Shown here piece by piece: positions 23,082 to 34,147 of a stretch of DNA of 64,000 nt. Position 1 is the first letter of the stretch. Every line of letters begins with the position of its first letter. The notes below the pieces were generated by a model. It saw only the letters and a list, made by a program, of their open reading frames with translations, had not been told where the DNA came from and made no database searches. The stretch spans positions 7,261,420-7,325,419 of the forward strand of contig JARUPZ010000021.1 in the NCBI GenBank assembly GCA_031213475.1, given 5' to 3'. Source of the DNA: Nereocystis luetkeana. Lineage: Eukaryota; Sar; Phaeophyceae; Laminariales; Laminariaceae. The position numbers and the translations under genes are program-made.

Positions 23082-23569
23082 GTCGTCTTCGTCGTCCAGC
23101 AGAGTCAGCGGTTATCTCCCGTTGTCAGAGACATCTGCATGTTAGGGCAGATTCTTATTTTTCAGGGGTGGAGTGCACTCAGTCGTATTCTTATCTGCCG
23201 ACCCCCTTGCACTTCCCAAATTCTAATTCATATTTCCTCCTCGAGTCCAGCATATACGCTTACCTGTAAGTTCTTAAATTTCCTTTAATCCCAGATGGAC
23301 ATTTTTAACTGACAGATTCTCAAGTGCTGTCGCGTACTGTACTTGCATTTTTTGTTTGTATTAATACGAGAACACGACTTGGTGGCGCAGCCCATTGCTG
23401 CTGCTACTGCTGCTGCTGCACATTTTCCTGCTGTTGTTACCCTGCGCGCCTACCGCCCCTGATGCGGCTTTTCTCGTTTCGGGTTGGTTTATGTAGTCGT
23501 CGTTCGCGGTGTTGCTGTTGTAGGGACCTTTGAGCCAGTGTTTACCGCCGCTGCTGTTGTTGTTTATGC

Positions 23570-23581
23570 TGTTGTTGTTGC

Positions 23582-23639
<58 letters not shown>

Positions 23640-23641
23640 GA
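23570..23641. repeat. (GTT)n microsatellite within a GTT/GCT-rich tract
   Basis: About 20 consecutive GTT units. The wider region 23390-24370 is saturated with GTT, GCT and GCC triplets in several blocks, so long open frames here (Ala/Val/Cys-rich) are artefacts of repeat composition rather than genes. Confidence 0.85.
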
Positions 23642-24849
23642 CGTTGTTGCTGTTCCCGCACGCTATCGACCTTCAGCACTGAGTCTACAACCGAACTGTT
23701 TTTGCCTTGGTGTGTTTTTATAGGAGCTCACACCGAGATGTGGGTATAGTACGCGTATGCGCTGCTGCTGCCGCTGCTGCTGTCGTTATTCTGTACAGCT
23801 GGATTTCCTTTCCACACCGAGGCAGGTGTTTAACTTCGCTGTTGATGCTGTTGTGTACCTGCTATGCTGTTGGTGGTGGTGTTGTTGCTGTTCCCGCAGC
23901 TAGTCGACCTTTAGCACTAAATCCAAGACAAAAACGTTTTAACTTCCGCAATGTCATTTTGTATGCGCTACTTCGCCTACTGCTATTTGCTTTTGTGCTG
24001 CGGCTGCCGCTGCTACTGCCGTTGCTGTTTACAGCCTGTGTTCGTTTCCGCAACAGTGTCTACCGCCGCTGCTGCTGCTGCTGGTGTTTATGCTGTTGGT
24101 GTTGTTGTCGTTGTTGCTGTTCCCGCACGCCAGAACACGACTTGGTGGCGCCGCCCATTATTGCTGCTGCTGCTGCTCCTCCGTTTCCTCCTGCTGTACC
24201 CCCACGCACCTATCGTCCCTGGAGCTGATTTTGTAGTACGCAGATGTCGTTGTCGTTGTTGCTGTTGTAGGCAGCTTTGAGTCAGTGTCTGCCGCCGCTG
24301 TTGCTGCAGCTGTTGTCTATGTTGTTGTTGTTGGCGTTGTTGTTGTGTTCCCGCATGTTGTCGACCTTCAGCACTAAATACGAGACACAAATACGTACCA
24401 GGTACCTGGTACCAGATACCCTGGTATTAATTTCGATACCAGGTATTTGTTTTGCACTCTATAACCGAAACAAATGGACATTGTGTTTTTCTTGATACGA
24501 GCTCACACCGGGACAAGGGTATAGTACGCGTACTGCCATTTGTCTATGCGCTGCTGCTGCCGTTGTTGTTGTGTTGCACACCATAACCAACTTTATTTTC
24601 AGAACAGTTGCCGTTGTTGTTACGGCCTGCGTTTCTTTCCACACCGAGACAGTTGTCTACGGCCGCTGCTTCTGTTTTTGTTCAGACATGATGACAGACA
24701 GGCGTTGAGTACGCTAACACGTCCCCATGATTTATGCTCCTGCTCTTTGCGTATGCTTTTGATATATAGTTTGCTCATAGAAGTTTACTGCAACTATTTG
24801 TTTATGGTACCAGTACTGCCTCTACAACAACAACTACTACTACTACTAC

Positions 24850-25130
24850 CACTTACGTTTGCCGCCGCCATTGCCGTTGTTGTTCTTGTTGTTCCTTCCC
24901 TCCCATTCCCCTTTGCCTTGCATGTTTTTTTCCTGTACAGCGCATGCCAACGCCCATTTTTGGAACCCGTCTCGGGCTGCCCCTCCGACTCTGCCGTCGC
25001 CGTCGATGCCGCAAAAAAAGACGTAAGGGTTTGCCAACATAATTAATCGCATCCCATTCCTGTTTACCGTTCGTGCTTCCTGCCTCTACAGCGCACGCCA
25101 ACGCGTATTTTCTAAACTGTTTTTAAAGTC
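24850..25130 (-). pseudogene. Two related SANT/Myb-like half-domains
   Basis: Two minus-strand pieces resemble each other: one reads FRKYALACAVEAG, TNGKQEWDAI (about 25125-25045) and the other GFQKWALACAVQEK, GKGEWEGR (about 24970-24890). The pattern of a hydrophobic helix, an AV step and a later EW is what one sees in Myb/SANT-like DNA-binding domains of transposon proteins. They lie in different frames and are separated by a putative donor (GTAAGG in the complement is not clear), so the element is broken. Confidence is low. Confidence 0.3.
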
Positions 25131-25212
25131 TTCGTCAACTAAACTCATACCGACTGAAATCTTTGTATTCAACACGTCTTACATGTCTCTTTTGTGCTGT
25201 CGGTTTGTTGCC

Positions 25213-25398
25213 TTTGCTCTATTTTTGCAGGTAAGGAAGGATTGTGTCTACTGCAAAGAAACTATCAAGGACACCGACTTCTTGATCGGCCTGTGCAAGG
25301 CCCCCCTGTACTTCTCGTACTCCAAGCGCTCCAGGAAGCTCTTCATCGCCCACGTCGAGCAAGTGCAGGGCGAATGCCACGCGATGTTCGGCAAATAG
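25213..25398 (+). CDS. Candidate terminal exon, Cys-containing, unidentified
   Basis: Preceded by a good acceptor (CTCTATTTTTGCAG ending about 25212), the plus-strand frame runs to TAG at 25396-25398. It reads RKDCVYCKETIKDTDFLIGL, then CKAPLYFSYSKRSRKLFIAH and ends near HAMFGK. Third positions are strongly G/C, unlike the surrounding DNA, which favours real coding on this strand. A CxxC and a later C suggest a zinc ribbon. I cannot name the family, and the upstream exons are not found in the triplet-rich region. The alternative is a transposase remnant. Confidence 0.4.
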   Translation, partial: FALFLQVRKDCVYCKETIKDTDFLIGLCKAPLYFSYSKRSRKLFIAHVEQVQGECHAMFGK

Positions 25399-26008
25399 GT
25401 TCGGGTAGAACTGGAGAAAAGCGCCGCCAAACGGGAAGGCTGTGTCGGTCGATCTCCTCTGTTCGGACTCGGAATAGATCTTCGTACTTCAAGAGTCTGT
25501 TCTCGTGTCTATAATGATCTTCCGGTAGAGCACCATGCACAGTTTATCTGCCTTTGGTCTGCGTCTGGGGTCTGAATATAGAGGTGTTCTTGGGCGTTTC
25601 GTTGCAGCGTGCGCCTGCGTCTATAATACTTTCAATACTTTCAGCAAACATCTCTTGCGCGTGTACTTGCACGTCTACCAGCGGGTACTTTGAGTTCAAG
25701 CGTGGGGAACAGACTGGTTCATTATTATGCAATGGGGGTTTCTTCACCTATCAAGAGTGTCAGGTTTTGATTCGCCTTCATCACGCTAGTGCCTTGGCGA
25801 GTGCCAAGGTCTAACGTTTTTTTTTGCATCCTCTTTGGGTGCTGTAGACAGCGAAGGATCCTTTTTTATCTATCTTGGGTGTTTGCCAGGGTGCTGATTC
25901 CGTTGCTAGTAGTGGCATCCGTTTGCGAGGGAAGTTTTACTACTACTCTGTTACAGCTTGGCCTTCCTCTTGGGCCGCTATCTACTCGGTCTCACCTCGA
26001 TAGCCAGC

Positions 26009-26483
26009 TGTTGTCGTTCGTTGAGAGAGTCCTAATGGCGATTTCCTCCGTAGCTCGCTCCTAAATCCTCTCTGGCCACGAGGTGGCCAGACGCTACGGA
26101 GTCGGGTGTTGGTATTGCCCAGCAAAGACGACGTGGGATTCACAGACAGGCAAGTGATAGGTAATACTCATGCACTGCGTGTGAACGGGATGCACTTGCT
26201 TCTTTCGTTCTTTGTTGGGATTACCTAAACCCCCGGCAGCGCCACAGATCACCCGTATCGACCACTAAGGCAATACGGGGCTTCCACGACCCAGACAATA
26301 GTTTCCCCCGCCGGGGACACTCCACTGTATACCCACATCGATCTTACAGCGACCTATCCTACGGCTTTATCGCTGCCTTGCACGATGTACCCGCCATACG
26401 TCACTGGTCCGGTCAGTCGACGTACATCACATAATACCCTGTCGCCCTGCTGGGCGACTCCTGGAGCCCGTAGCGCAGCAATA
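26009..26483 (-). repeat. 3' LTR of the Ty3/gypsy element
   Basis: 475 nt. It begins TATTGCTGCG (expected TG mutated to TA) and ends ACAACA on the minus strand. It is preceded by the polypurine tract. Differences from the 5' LTR are spread along its length, including small indels. Confidence 0.85.
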
Positions 26484-26498
26484 CCCCCTCTGCCCGAC
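26484..26498 (-). other. Polypurine tract
   Basis: On the minus strand the sequence GTCGGGCAGAGGGGG abuts the first base of the 3' LTR, the standard position for plus-strand priming in LTR elements. Confidence 0.7.
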
Positions 26499-26621
26499 GC
26501 ATAGCTCTCGTCGGCGTACAGCGGGTATCCCGGCCACTACCCTGTACCAGCGTTGGCACCTCCTCCTCCACTTCCCCGACGAACCGGCTGCCGCGTCCTT
26601 CCTTATCCGCTCGACGCTTAA

Positions 26622-28310
26622 CTAGCTTCTTCTCTGCCGGGTGTTCAGTGCCGAAGTGGAACGCCCGCCGTGGCAGGGGTTGCTTTGTCGTTCCAGAACC
26701 CCGGCGCCTATTTCACGACGGCTAAGCTCCTCCCAGCCCCCGTCCGGGTACCGTACCCGCCAATATGGTACCTGGAAGTCATACACCAGACCCACGGCCA
26801 CTCTGCTTACTCCGTCGCTGCCTTCAAACGGCCGCCCCACCTGCGTACCCACCGGGAAGTCCTGTAGCGCCCGTGCACGCGACTCGTCGTCCCGATTCCC
26901 CTTCGGTGGTGCCGGCGTCGGCCGCGGCCGACAGACGAGGTCCTTGTACGTCTCCCATAGACCGTGGAAAAGGCCCAGCTGCAACGGTGTCAAGCTGTCC
27001 CTGATCTCCTCCTCCTCGAGCCACTCCGACTCCGCTCCGCTTTGATACCGACCCTTGTAGTGCCAATCCCACGCGCCTCCTGGACCCCCAACTGCATTCC
27101 GATCAGTCAGGGTGTACAGCGGCTCTGCCACCGTCGACGTGCTTCCCAGTCCCAAATTTGCCCCCCAGGCCAGGTGAGCGAATTCGTCCTCAAAGTCGGG
27201 CCTCATGTGCTCCGGCCGCTTAAGAAAGACCTTGATGTTGGCTGCCGGTACCACCCTTCCCCTGATCCGGCGGCCGCTCATAGTCGCTTGATAACTCAGC
27301 CCAGGCTGCTCGATGGAGGTGATTCGCCACGGCCCGGTCCAATGCTCGTGCGCCAGCGTAGCGTGAAGGCCTTCTCTTCCGAGCTTGTTGGCCACCTCCT
27401 TGATCAAGACTCTGTCTCCCACTCCCGTCTCCTGACCCGAGGAGCTCCTCTTCATTGCCGCGTTGTGCCGCGTCCTTCTGCGGTTCTTTTCCTCCTGCCG
27501 TGTCTCAAGTATCCCTCTCACCTCCAAGAATGACTGCTGCCTCTTCGCCACGAAATTGTCGAGCCCCGTGCGGAAGGAATCACCGTCGAGCACAGGGGTG
27601 CGAGCGTCGAGGTTTGTCCGGGCGTCGCGGCCGAACAGGATTTGAAACGGCATTCCTCCCGAGGGTAGGCACGGGTCGGGCGTCTTGCGTTGGATCCAGC
27701 ATGCCGCCTCGACGTATTCATCCCACCGTCGGGGCCAGCCCTTGCACAGCTCCGCCAACACTTCGTGGATCTACCCCCCCATCCTTTCCACGGCCCCTTG
27801 ACTGCGGGGGTGATGCGCGGGTCCGTGATCGAGCGGAACTTTCAGCCACTGGGACAGGTGAGGGACTACCTTTGCCGTGAGCTCCCCCCCTTCATCGCTC
27901 CTGGTCGACATCGGCATCCCGAACGTGAGCATAAGCTCAGAGATCTTTCGAGCTAAGCCTACCGAATCCTTGGACCCTAACGGGTACACGAACAGGAACC
28001 TTCTGGCTCTATCCACCACTACCTACAGGTACCTGTTATCGGCGGTGGAGACCTTCTTCATGTCCTGCAGGTCCATTTCGAGCGCTTTCCACGGCCAGAG
28101 CAGCCGACCTGGCATCATCGCCACTCGTTGGCTCTAGGCCCGTTTCCTCCGTCGACACCTACAGGACAACACATATTCCCTGACATCCCGAGCCATCGAC
28201 GACAACCAGTACTTGGCCCTGGTCAACAGGAGGTCCGTGCCACGTTCAGGTGGCCGTACGTGCTGTGCACCAATGCTAGCACCCCCGGTACCAGCGCTCT
28301 CGGAATGGCC
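26622..28310 (-). pseudogene. Integrase remnant with a Tudor-like C-terminal extension
   Basis: The N-terminal zinc-binding region is visible at 28290-28140 as LVHSTYGHLN, then SCRC, with a frame change between. The core follows with MDLQDM (D), RSDEGGEL (D) and SQGAVERMGG (E), so the DDE residues are kept. In-frame TAG codons lie just before VVVDRARRF and after VERMGG (27773-27771). The 26622-27761 part has MPFQILFGRDA, GDRVLIKEVANKLG and HWTGPWRI (GPY/F-type module). Its last 70 residues include GLVYDFQVPYWRVRYPDGGW and EELSRREI, a Tudor/SH3-like pattern where many Ty3/gypsy integrases carry a chromodomain. 28310-29010 is a linker with no domain that I recognise. Confidence 0.8.
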
Positions 28311-29019
28311 AACATCGGCTCCCCCCCGGGGGGTGAATCCTAAAGCAGGTATTTGTCGTCGAGCACGTAGTTGGCCGTCCCTGCCGTTGTCTGCGTAACG
28401 CCGTCTCCTCGCAACCTACCCCCGACCGGGTCTAGCTGGGCTTCCTCTCTCTGATGCTGTGCTAACCTGGGCGGATTGTGGAGCGTCTCCGCTACGAGCC
28501 TTATCATGGGGGCGAGCAGCCCTGGGTGCTCTGCGCTCGTAGCTTGTTTCTCCGGTCGTGGCGTCTGCCCAACCAGCGGTGAGGGCGCTATCTCCCGAGG
28601 TGGGCTCGTCGGGGGCGGCGGCAGCTGCCGCAAACCCGGCGCTTCGAACGCGGTCGGGCCCGCCGCTGTCGCTCGCGCCCGCTGTTCCTTCCCCCGTAGC
28701 GCCATGGTCACCTCTGAACAAAGCGTGCAACCCCTCTAGTGGATCCTCCAGTCCGCCGTTGGCCTCCTCTACTGCCGCCGTGTGGCTCCTTTGCGTCCGC
28801 AACCTCCCTCGTCTCGTCGGCGCTCCCCCCGGCTCCACCCGGCGTGAACATCACGCTAGCCATTACCCCGGCGTCCTTTCCTGTGGGTGTGTTCACCTCC
28901 TCCACTGCCAGCTCTCTGAGCAGTATACCGTCGAGCACGGGGCCCTGGGGACCCCTGGACGTGGTCCGGGTGGACGAGTCGTCCGGAAACGAGCCGTCGA
29001 CGTCCGCCCCTGACGCGTC

Positions 29020-29490
29020 TCCGATCGGCAATCGCGATAGTGCATCAGGGAGGCGGTGTTATGCTCCCGGCCTCCACAGTAAGATCATGTCGTATTCCAT
29101 CAGCCTGAGCGCCCACCGATGACGCTTCTTCGAGAGGGTCTGGCTCTTGAACAACTACAGGAGCGCGGAGCAGTCAGTAGCAAGGACGAACCCCCGCCCC
29201 AATAAGTACGGCCGGTGCTGTTGTATCGCCCATGACACCGCCATGACCTCTCTTTCCGTTGCTGACCTTTTGGCGCTCGCCTTCAACCATCAGTGGCTAG
29301 CGAACCCGATCGCTCGCTCGGTGTCCCTGATGACTTGCGTGAGCGCGGCTCCCCCGCCGAGTTCGCTGGCGTCGGTGTGCAGATGGAACGGCGCTTCCCT
29401 ATTTGGCAGCGCCAGGATGGGTGGCGACGTGAGCACCTCTGTCAACGCCGCCAGAGCCTTATCCTGATCCTCCCCCCACGGAACCAATAG
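29020..29490 (-). pseudogene. RNase H remnant
   Basis: The minus-strand frame has KALAALTEVLTSPPILALPN, then PFHLHTDASELGGGAALTQV (first catalytic D in TDAS), SATEREVMAV with catalytic E, VLATDCSAL with D, and LPDALSRLP closing the domain. It is broken by TGA at 29290, by TAG near 29154 and by TAA near 29055, and lies in a different frame from the RT thumb. Confidence 0.8.
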
Positions 29491-29499
29491 CTTCCTTGC

Positions 29500-30560
29500 C
29501 CTCTCTTCGACGCGAACCGTTTATCTCTGAGGAGATTCGAGATTGGCGCCACGATTGAGCTGTATCCCTTCACGAAGTTCCTGAGGTAGCTGCCCATCCC
29601 TAAGAGCGCCCCCACCTCTTCGACGATGTTGGCTCGGGAGAGTTTGGCCACCGCTTCGATCTTCGTTTCCGAGGGTTGGACGCCCAGCCTGCTGACCACC
29701 ATCCCGACAAACTCCTGCTAGGGCGCGCACCATATCGACGTAGGCAAGTTCACCGAAAGGCCAAACCGCTGGCGTCTTTCCAGCACCTTCTCTAGCCGTT
29801 CTACGTGCCCGTCTACGGACTTGGTGTGGATGATGACGTGGTCCAACCAGTTCTCCACCTCGTTCCCCTTCAGCGGGCCTAGGGCCTCTCCTACGTATGC
29901 TGCAAATCCTGACGGGATGGTCTTCAGCCTGAAACCACACCGGTTGAATTCCCACAAATCCCGATGAGCGTCGCGGAAGGCAGTCTTGTGCTAGTCTTCC
30001 TCGGATATTTCGAGCTGCGTGAACCTCGAAGCCAGATCGATGGACATGAAGCACGTTGACCCCATCATACCGTCAAATATGCTGCATTTGTTGCCTAGCT
30101 CACCGCTGTGCGATATCGTCAAGCGGTTCAGCACTCTAAAGTCCTGGCAAACACTCGCCGTTCCGTCTTTTTTCATCACAATGACGCAGTTGGCCGCCCA
30201 TGCCGAATGTGATTTCCGGATCGCCCCTGCCTTCTTCAGTTTCATTTTCTCGCTCTGTATCATTGCGGTTTCTTCCGGTGAGTACCGTTTTTTCTTTGCT
30301 GCGTTAGATGTGCAATTGCTGTTCACTAAGGGCAGCTGCATTTTGTCCCGATTGCAAGCCGGGACCGCCTTTGGGTTTGCCGGGAATACCGGGCGGTACT
30401 TTTCCAGCAACCTCATGAGGGCGCCCTTCACGGTGGTGTTCGTCTGAGCTATGTTGGCCTGTGCCTCGCCCGCACTTCCACTCTCCCCCCTCGGGAAAGC
30501 GCACGGTGCCCTGATTGGGCTGCTGACTGGGCTGGGCTGCCGACTCCGCCTCCCGCCCCT
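29500..30560 (-). pseudogene. Reverse transcriptase remnant
   Basis: Hallmarks in order on the minus strand: LLEKYRPVF, RYSPEETAMIQSEKMKLKKA, SAWAANCVIVMKKDGT, CQDFRVLNRLT, CFMSIDLASRFTQLEISEED, KTIPSGFA, NWLDHVIIHTKSVDGHVERL and VAKLSRANIVEEVGALLG. In-frame TAG codons follow SEED (29993-29991) and IWCAP (29720-29718). The YxDD catalytic box is WLDH (about 29849-29838), so the second aspartate is lost. It cannot be active. Confidence 0.85.
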
Positions 30561-31299
30561 GTCGTGTTTGGTCCTGGTGGATAGGCGGGGTCGCACAGCA
30601 TCCTCATGCTCTTTTTGTCGATCGTGTTGACTGCGTAGATCCGGGCCACCACCCCGCCTCGTTTGAGGATTAGCGACGCCTTTGCCCGGTTGACCATCTT
30701 GCATTATAGCGGTGTTTCCGGGAACCACCACTGTGTTCCCCGGGCAGCGCCTCTCTCCGCCCCCAACTCCATGCCGTACGGCTTGTTCGGTTCCACCACT
30801 ACCAGTTGCCGATCCTGCGGCTGTACCCCTTTTGCATATGCGTCCAACTATACGCTGACGAAACCCGGCACTATCACCTCTTGGGCTAGACGCATGTCCC
30901 ACTGCAGGGTCCCGTCGTCCTCCCATGCCACCGAACCTCCGATGGGCTGTGTGGCCGGCTCGATTATCTCGTCCGGCTATTCCTTCTCTCATGACGGCTT
31001 GACGGCGCAGAAGTGCTCTCACGTTGCCACGTTTGTAATGGCTGCCGCTTTGACCTCTGTATTGCCCGGTCTGCTCGCCACCCGCCAACCCACAACCTCT
31101 CGGATTTCTTTTTTAAATGAGGGCACGCCCGTTGACGAGAGAAATTGTACCGACGGCGATTCTGGCGCTGGCTTAACCCCCCCGCCTTCTGCGAAGCTGA
31201 TAACGCTTCTGTTTTTATTCAAGAACGTCGCCCTTATGATTAGCCCGTATGGGAGGTCTTGTACCACCCGTACTAACACGTTGCGTACACTGTCTTCAG

Positions 31300-31560
31300 G
31301 TCGAAATACCAGCGGAAGCTCGAACGATCCCGCGATTTACATGGGAGGAGTTGCGCTGCTCCCGGGGTTGGCCGCTCTTAGCCACCACTGCCCCCTCGAA
31401 CTCACCATCGACTGCCCCCCCCTTTCACTGAGCTCGACCGATCACACGAAGGCCTCCGAAGCGTACTTCCCGCCTCCCGCCCCTGTGTCGACCAACACTT
31501 TCACCGGGATACGGCAGCTCGTCTTCGTCTGGTGCCACACAAACGCGATGACCCATACCT
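31300..31560 (-). pseudogene. Aspartic protease remnant
   Basis: The minus-strand frame contains IPVKVLVDTGAGGGKYASEA. The catalytic DTG triad is encoded at 31489-31481. The frame continues toward VRVVQDLPYGLIIRATFL near 31270, which resembles the flap/C-terminal hydrophobic stretch (LGxxxI/L) of retropepsins. Frame differs from RT. Confidence 0.7.
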
Positions 31561-32549
31561 GCTTGGCCCCTCAGCCCACTGCTTCCACTCGGTTTGAGTC
31601 TCTGGTGTCTGCGACTGCCAACTCGAGCCCCTTGTTCAGGTCGGCCGGGTTAGCTCCTCTGCCACTTCTCTGCCCCGTCCTGCTCCGTGCCTCGCGGCTG
31701 AGGCCCTGGTCGCCCTCCTCACTCTTTCCTTCCGCTGGCCCCTGCCTACGTCCATGTCGCTTGCTGTCCCCTAGTATGTGGCTCCCCAGTTTCAATAGCT
31801 GTTGACCCCCGAGTCGACCTCCCCGTCTGTGGTTGTATACGCGCTCAGCATTCCCAGCGCTATGAGCATCCGGGTCTCCACCTCCGTGGTAGGCCCGTGG
31901 TCTGCGGCATACCTGCGAGGATAGTGACCGTAGGGTACCACGGCATCGTCATGCGAAAAGTAACATCAATTTTGCGAGGAGTGTTCGCTCTCGGGGGGGC
32001 AGGGAGACCCGCGCACGTGGAAAAAACAGATCCTCTTGCGGCTAAGGGCGTTGATGATTACGCTGTCCTCCGCTTCTTGGCTCCGCAGCTCTTTCTCCTC
32101 TCCGGAGGTGTCATTTTGCTCTCGGCCCCTTTTTTCCAGCGGTCGTTCCTATCCCCCTGTGACTTACGAGCGGGGTCCCATGCGCCCCTGGGGTGGATGC
32201 GCGTACATTGGAAAAAGCGGCGAGGGACTGGTGCCTGTCGGTCTTGTGATCGTCCTGCTCCTCCTCTTCTTCGTCGTCCAGCCCGCAGCCCGCGGCTTTT
32301 AGCGCCGCGCATGCGTTGTCTTGTATGACATCTAGGTTTTTCCTCCAACCCCTGGTCGCTCTGGCGGAAAGACTGTCTCCTCCCCGTCGTTCCTCCCTTT
32401 TCGGAAGCCGGTTCTGCGTGCTCCGTGTCATGGGCAGCCAGTGGCGTTGCGAGAGGGCTGCTATACTGTCCCTCTTACGTCCCCCTGGTGCCGAGGCTAG
32501 GGGGTATCGGTTGCATCTGGTTTGAAGGGCTTTAACCAGGCGGTCAAAT

Positions 32550-33640
32550 ATGCCATGGGCCACTGCCCGCGAGCCACCATGTACGCCGACAATGGCTTGC
32601 CGGCGTGCACGTGCATAGGCCTAAGCTGCTGCTTGACCTCCGTGCCGATCTAGACCAGGAGAGCCTCCAGCCCATTTCGGTCCGATTCGCAGGAAAATAA
32701 ATGGTTCACCGCTCGCTCGCACAACTCTAAGACGTGCTTGCCCGCCACCTACCTCCAGAAGTACTTCTCCTCCGATGCGTGCGGCTTTGTTTCGTCTGCG
32801 GTTATCGAGCGCATGTGCTGCACAAGCCGCCGAGCCGCCGCCATCCATGACTTCCCTGGTATGAGGGTGATCTCTTCCAGCGCTACATCTGCCCTCATTT
32901 GAGCTTGCCCGGAGGGAGCTACTTCCGCTACGAGTATCCTGCACCACTCCGTCACCGTCACCTCCTCGAATTGTTCCTGGCAGAATCCTCCTTCCACGAG
33001 CGGGACTTCTATGTACGTGTGCGGGCGAATCATGTCCCGCGTCGCGAGGGTGTCGGCGATTAACTTCGTGAAACATTCCACACGTCGCGGTGTCAGGGTG
33101 TTAGCTCGGGGCCGTGTCGGGTCAATCTCGTCCACCGACTCTACGTCTACTGGCATCGTCCATACCGACCCCTGGACCGATGCCATGATCCTCGCCAACT
33201 TGTCGGCGAACCAAACGGGATGACTTCACCACGAGAGTTGGCCACGAGGATCAGCGAACAGCCCCACGAAAGCATCCTGGCCCTTGGATACCCCCATGTC
33301 CGCTAGAATCTTGGTACCTACTCGTTGGTCCTCCTTCGGGTTACTGCCCATTGCCCCTAGGTTTTGGGTGGTAAAGGGTGGTCCCCAGTGTATTCCCCCC
33401 GAGGTCGGCGTTGTTGTTCCGGGGCTTGGTTGCCAGACCCTTTGTGCCGGTCGCAGGAAGTGTCCGGCTCCGTGTTGGGTGTCGTACAATGTGGGGGCTG
33501 CAGGAAGATATGACCTCTGTGCGAATGGAGCTATCGTGCTGACATACCCCCCCCCTCGGTTGCTCCCGCCGGCTAGCCCTGCCCCGGCAGCGTACAACGC
33601 CTGGCTGGGGTGTTGCTGCTGTACCTGATGCTGCCGAAGG
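32550..33640 (-). pseudogene. Gag remnant of the Ty3/gypsy element
   Basis: A minus-strand frame of Pro/Gly/Gln-rich sequence (33640-33226) is interrupted by TGA. It then continues as WFADKLARIMASVQGSVWTM, a helical capsid-like region with VTVTEWCRILVAEVAP, and VQHMRSITADE. TAG stops follow near 32752 and 32652, then AYMVARGQWPMAYLTAWLKP. I see no clear CCHC zinc knuckle; a lone C.RIHPRGAW near 32190 might be a decayed one. The call rests on position before the protease and on composition. Confidence 0.6.
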
Positions 33641-33648
33641 CTGCTGCT

Positions 33649-33664
33649 GTACCGGCGTCGGCCA
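33649..33664 (-). other. Candidate tRNA primer-binding site
   Basis: On the minus strand, two bases after the 5' LTR comes TGGCCGACGCCGGTAC. It starts with TGG, the complement of a tRNA CCA end. The tRNA species was not identified. The gag frame starts a little downstream. Confidence 0.5.
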
Positions 33665-33666
33665 GA

Positions 33667-34147
33667 TGTTGTTGTTCGTTGATAGAGCCTTGATGGAGAT
33701 TTCCTCCGTACCTCGCTCCTAAATCCTCTGTGGCCACGATGTGGCCAGATGCCACGGAGTGGGGTGTTGGTATCGCTAAGCAAATACGACGTGCGATTCA
33801 CCGACAGGCAGGTGATAGACAATACTCATGCACTGCGTGTGAACGGGATGTGGTGTGACTCGTTTCTTTCGTTCTTTGGTGGGATTGACCATACCCCAGG
33901 TAACGCCACAGAGCACCCGTATCGACCACTAAGGTGATACGGGGTTTCCACGACCCAGACTATAGGATCCACCTTCGGGGACACTCCATTGTGTACATAC
34001 ATCGATCTGGCAGCGAGCCATCCTACGGCTTTATCGCTGCCTTACACGACGCACCCTCCATACGTCATTGGTCAGGTCATTCGACGTACATCATATAATA
34101 CCCTGTCGCCCCCCTGGGCGACTCCTGGAGCCCTTAGCGCTGCAACA
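33667..34147 (-). repeat. 5' LTR of the Ty3/gypsy element
   Basis: 481 nt. It starts TGTTGCAGCG and ends ACAACA on the minus strand. It aligns end to end with 26009-26483, with landmarks TTTCCTCCGTACCTCGCTCC, ATACTCATGCACTGCGTGTG and CACCCGTATCGACCACTAAG. It is immediately followed on the minus strand by the primer-binding site. Confidence 0.85.

Larger units (their letters stand above)
26009..34147 (-). mobile_element. Complete but decayed Ty3/gypsy-type LTR retrotransposon
   Basis: About 8.1 kb. The 5' LTR is at 34147-33667 and the 3' LTR at 26483-26009 (minus strand), followed inward by a primer-binding site and preceded by a polypurine tract respectively. Gene order is gag, protease, reverse transcriptase, RNase H, integrase, the Ty3/gypsy order. 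Frames shift between gag, protease and RT and again in RNase H and integrase. At least a dozen in-frame stops (TAG, TGA and TAA) interrupt the domains. The two LTRs differ at many positions and no target-site duplication is recognised (flanks CCAGC and ACTCC). It is an old, immobile copy. Confidence 0.88.

Noticed and set aside
23390..24400. Long open frames rich in Ala, Val, Cys and Leu on the plus strand.
   Set aside because: They follow from GTT/GCT/GCC microsatellites, are open in several frames at once and have no recognisable domain.
26641..31805. Long plus-strand frames opposite the retrotransposon, up to 380 codons.
   Set aside because: They are antisense shadows of gag and pol; all recognisable motifs are on the minus strand.
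26622..33226. TAG predominates among in-frame stops of the retrotransposon, suggesting TAG might be read as an amino acid.
   Set aside because: TGA and TAA also interrupt the frames, frameshifts are present, and both intact genes A and B terminate at TAG. Ordinary decay is simpler.
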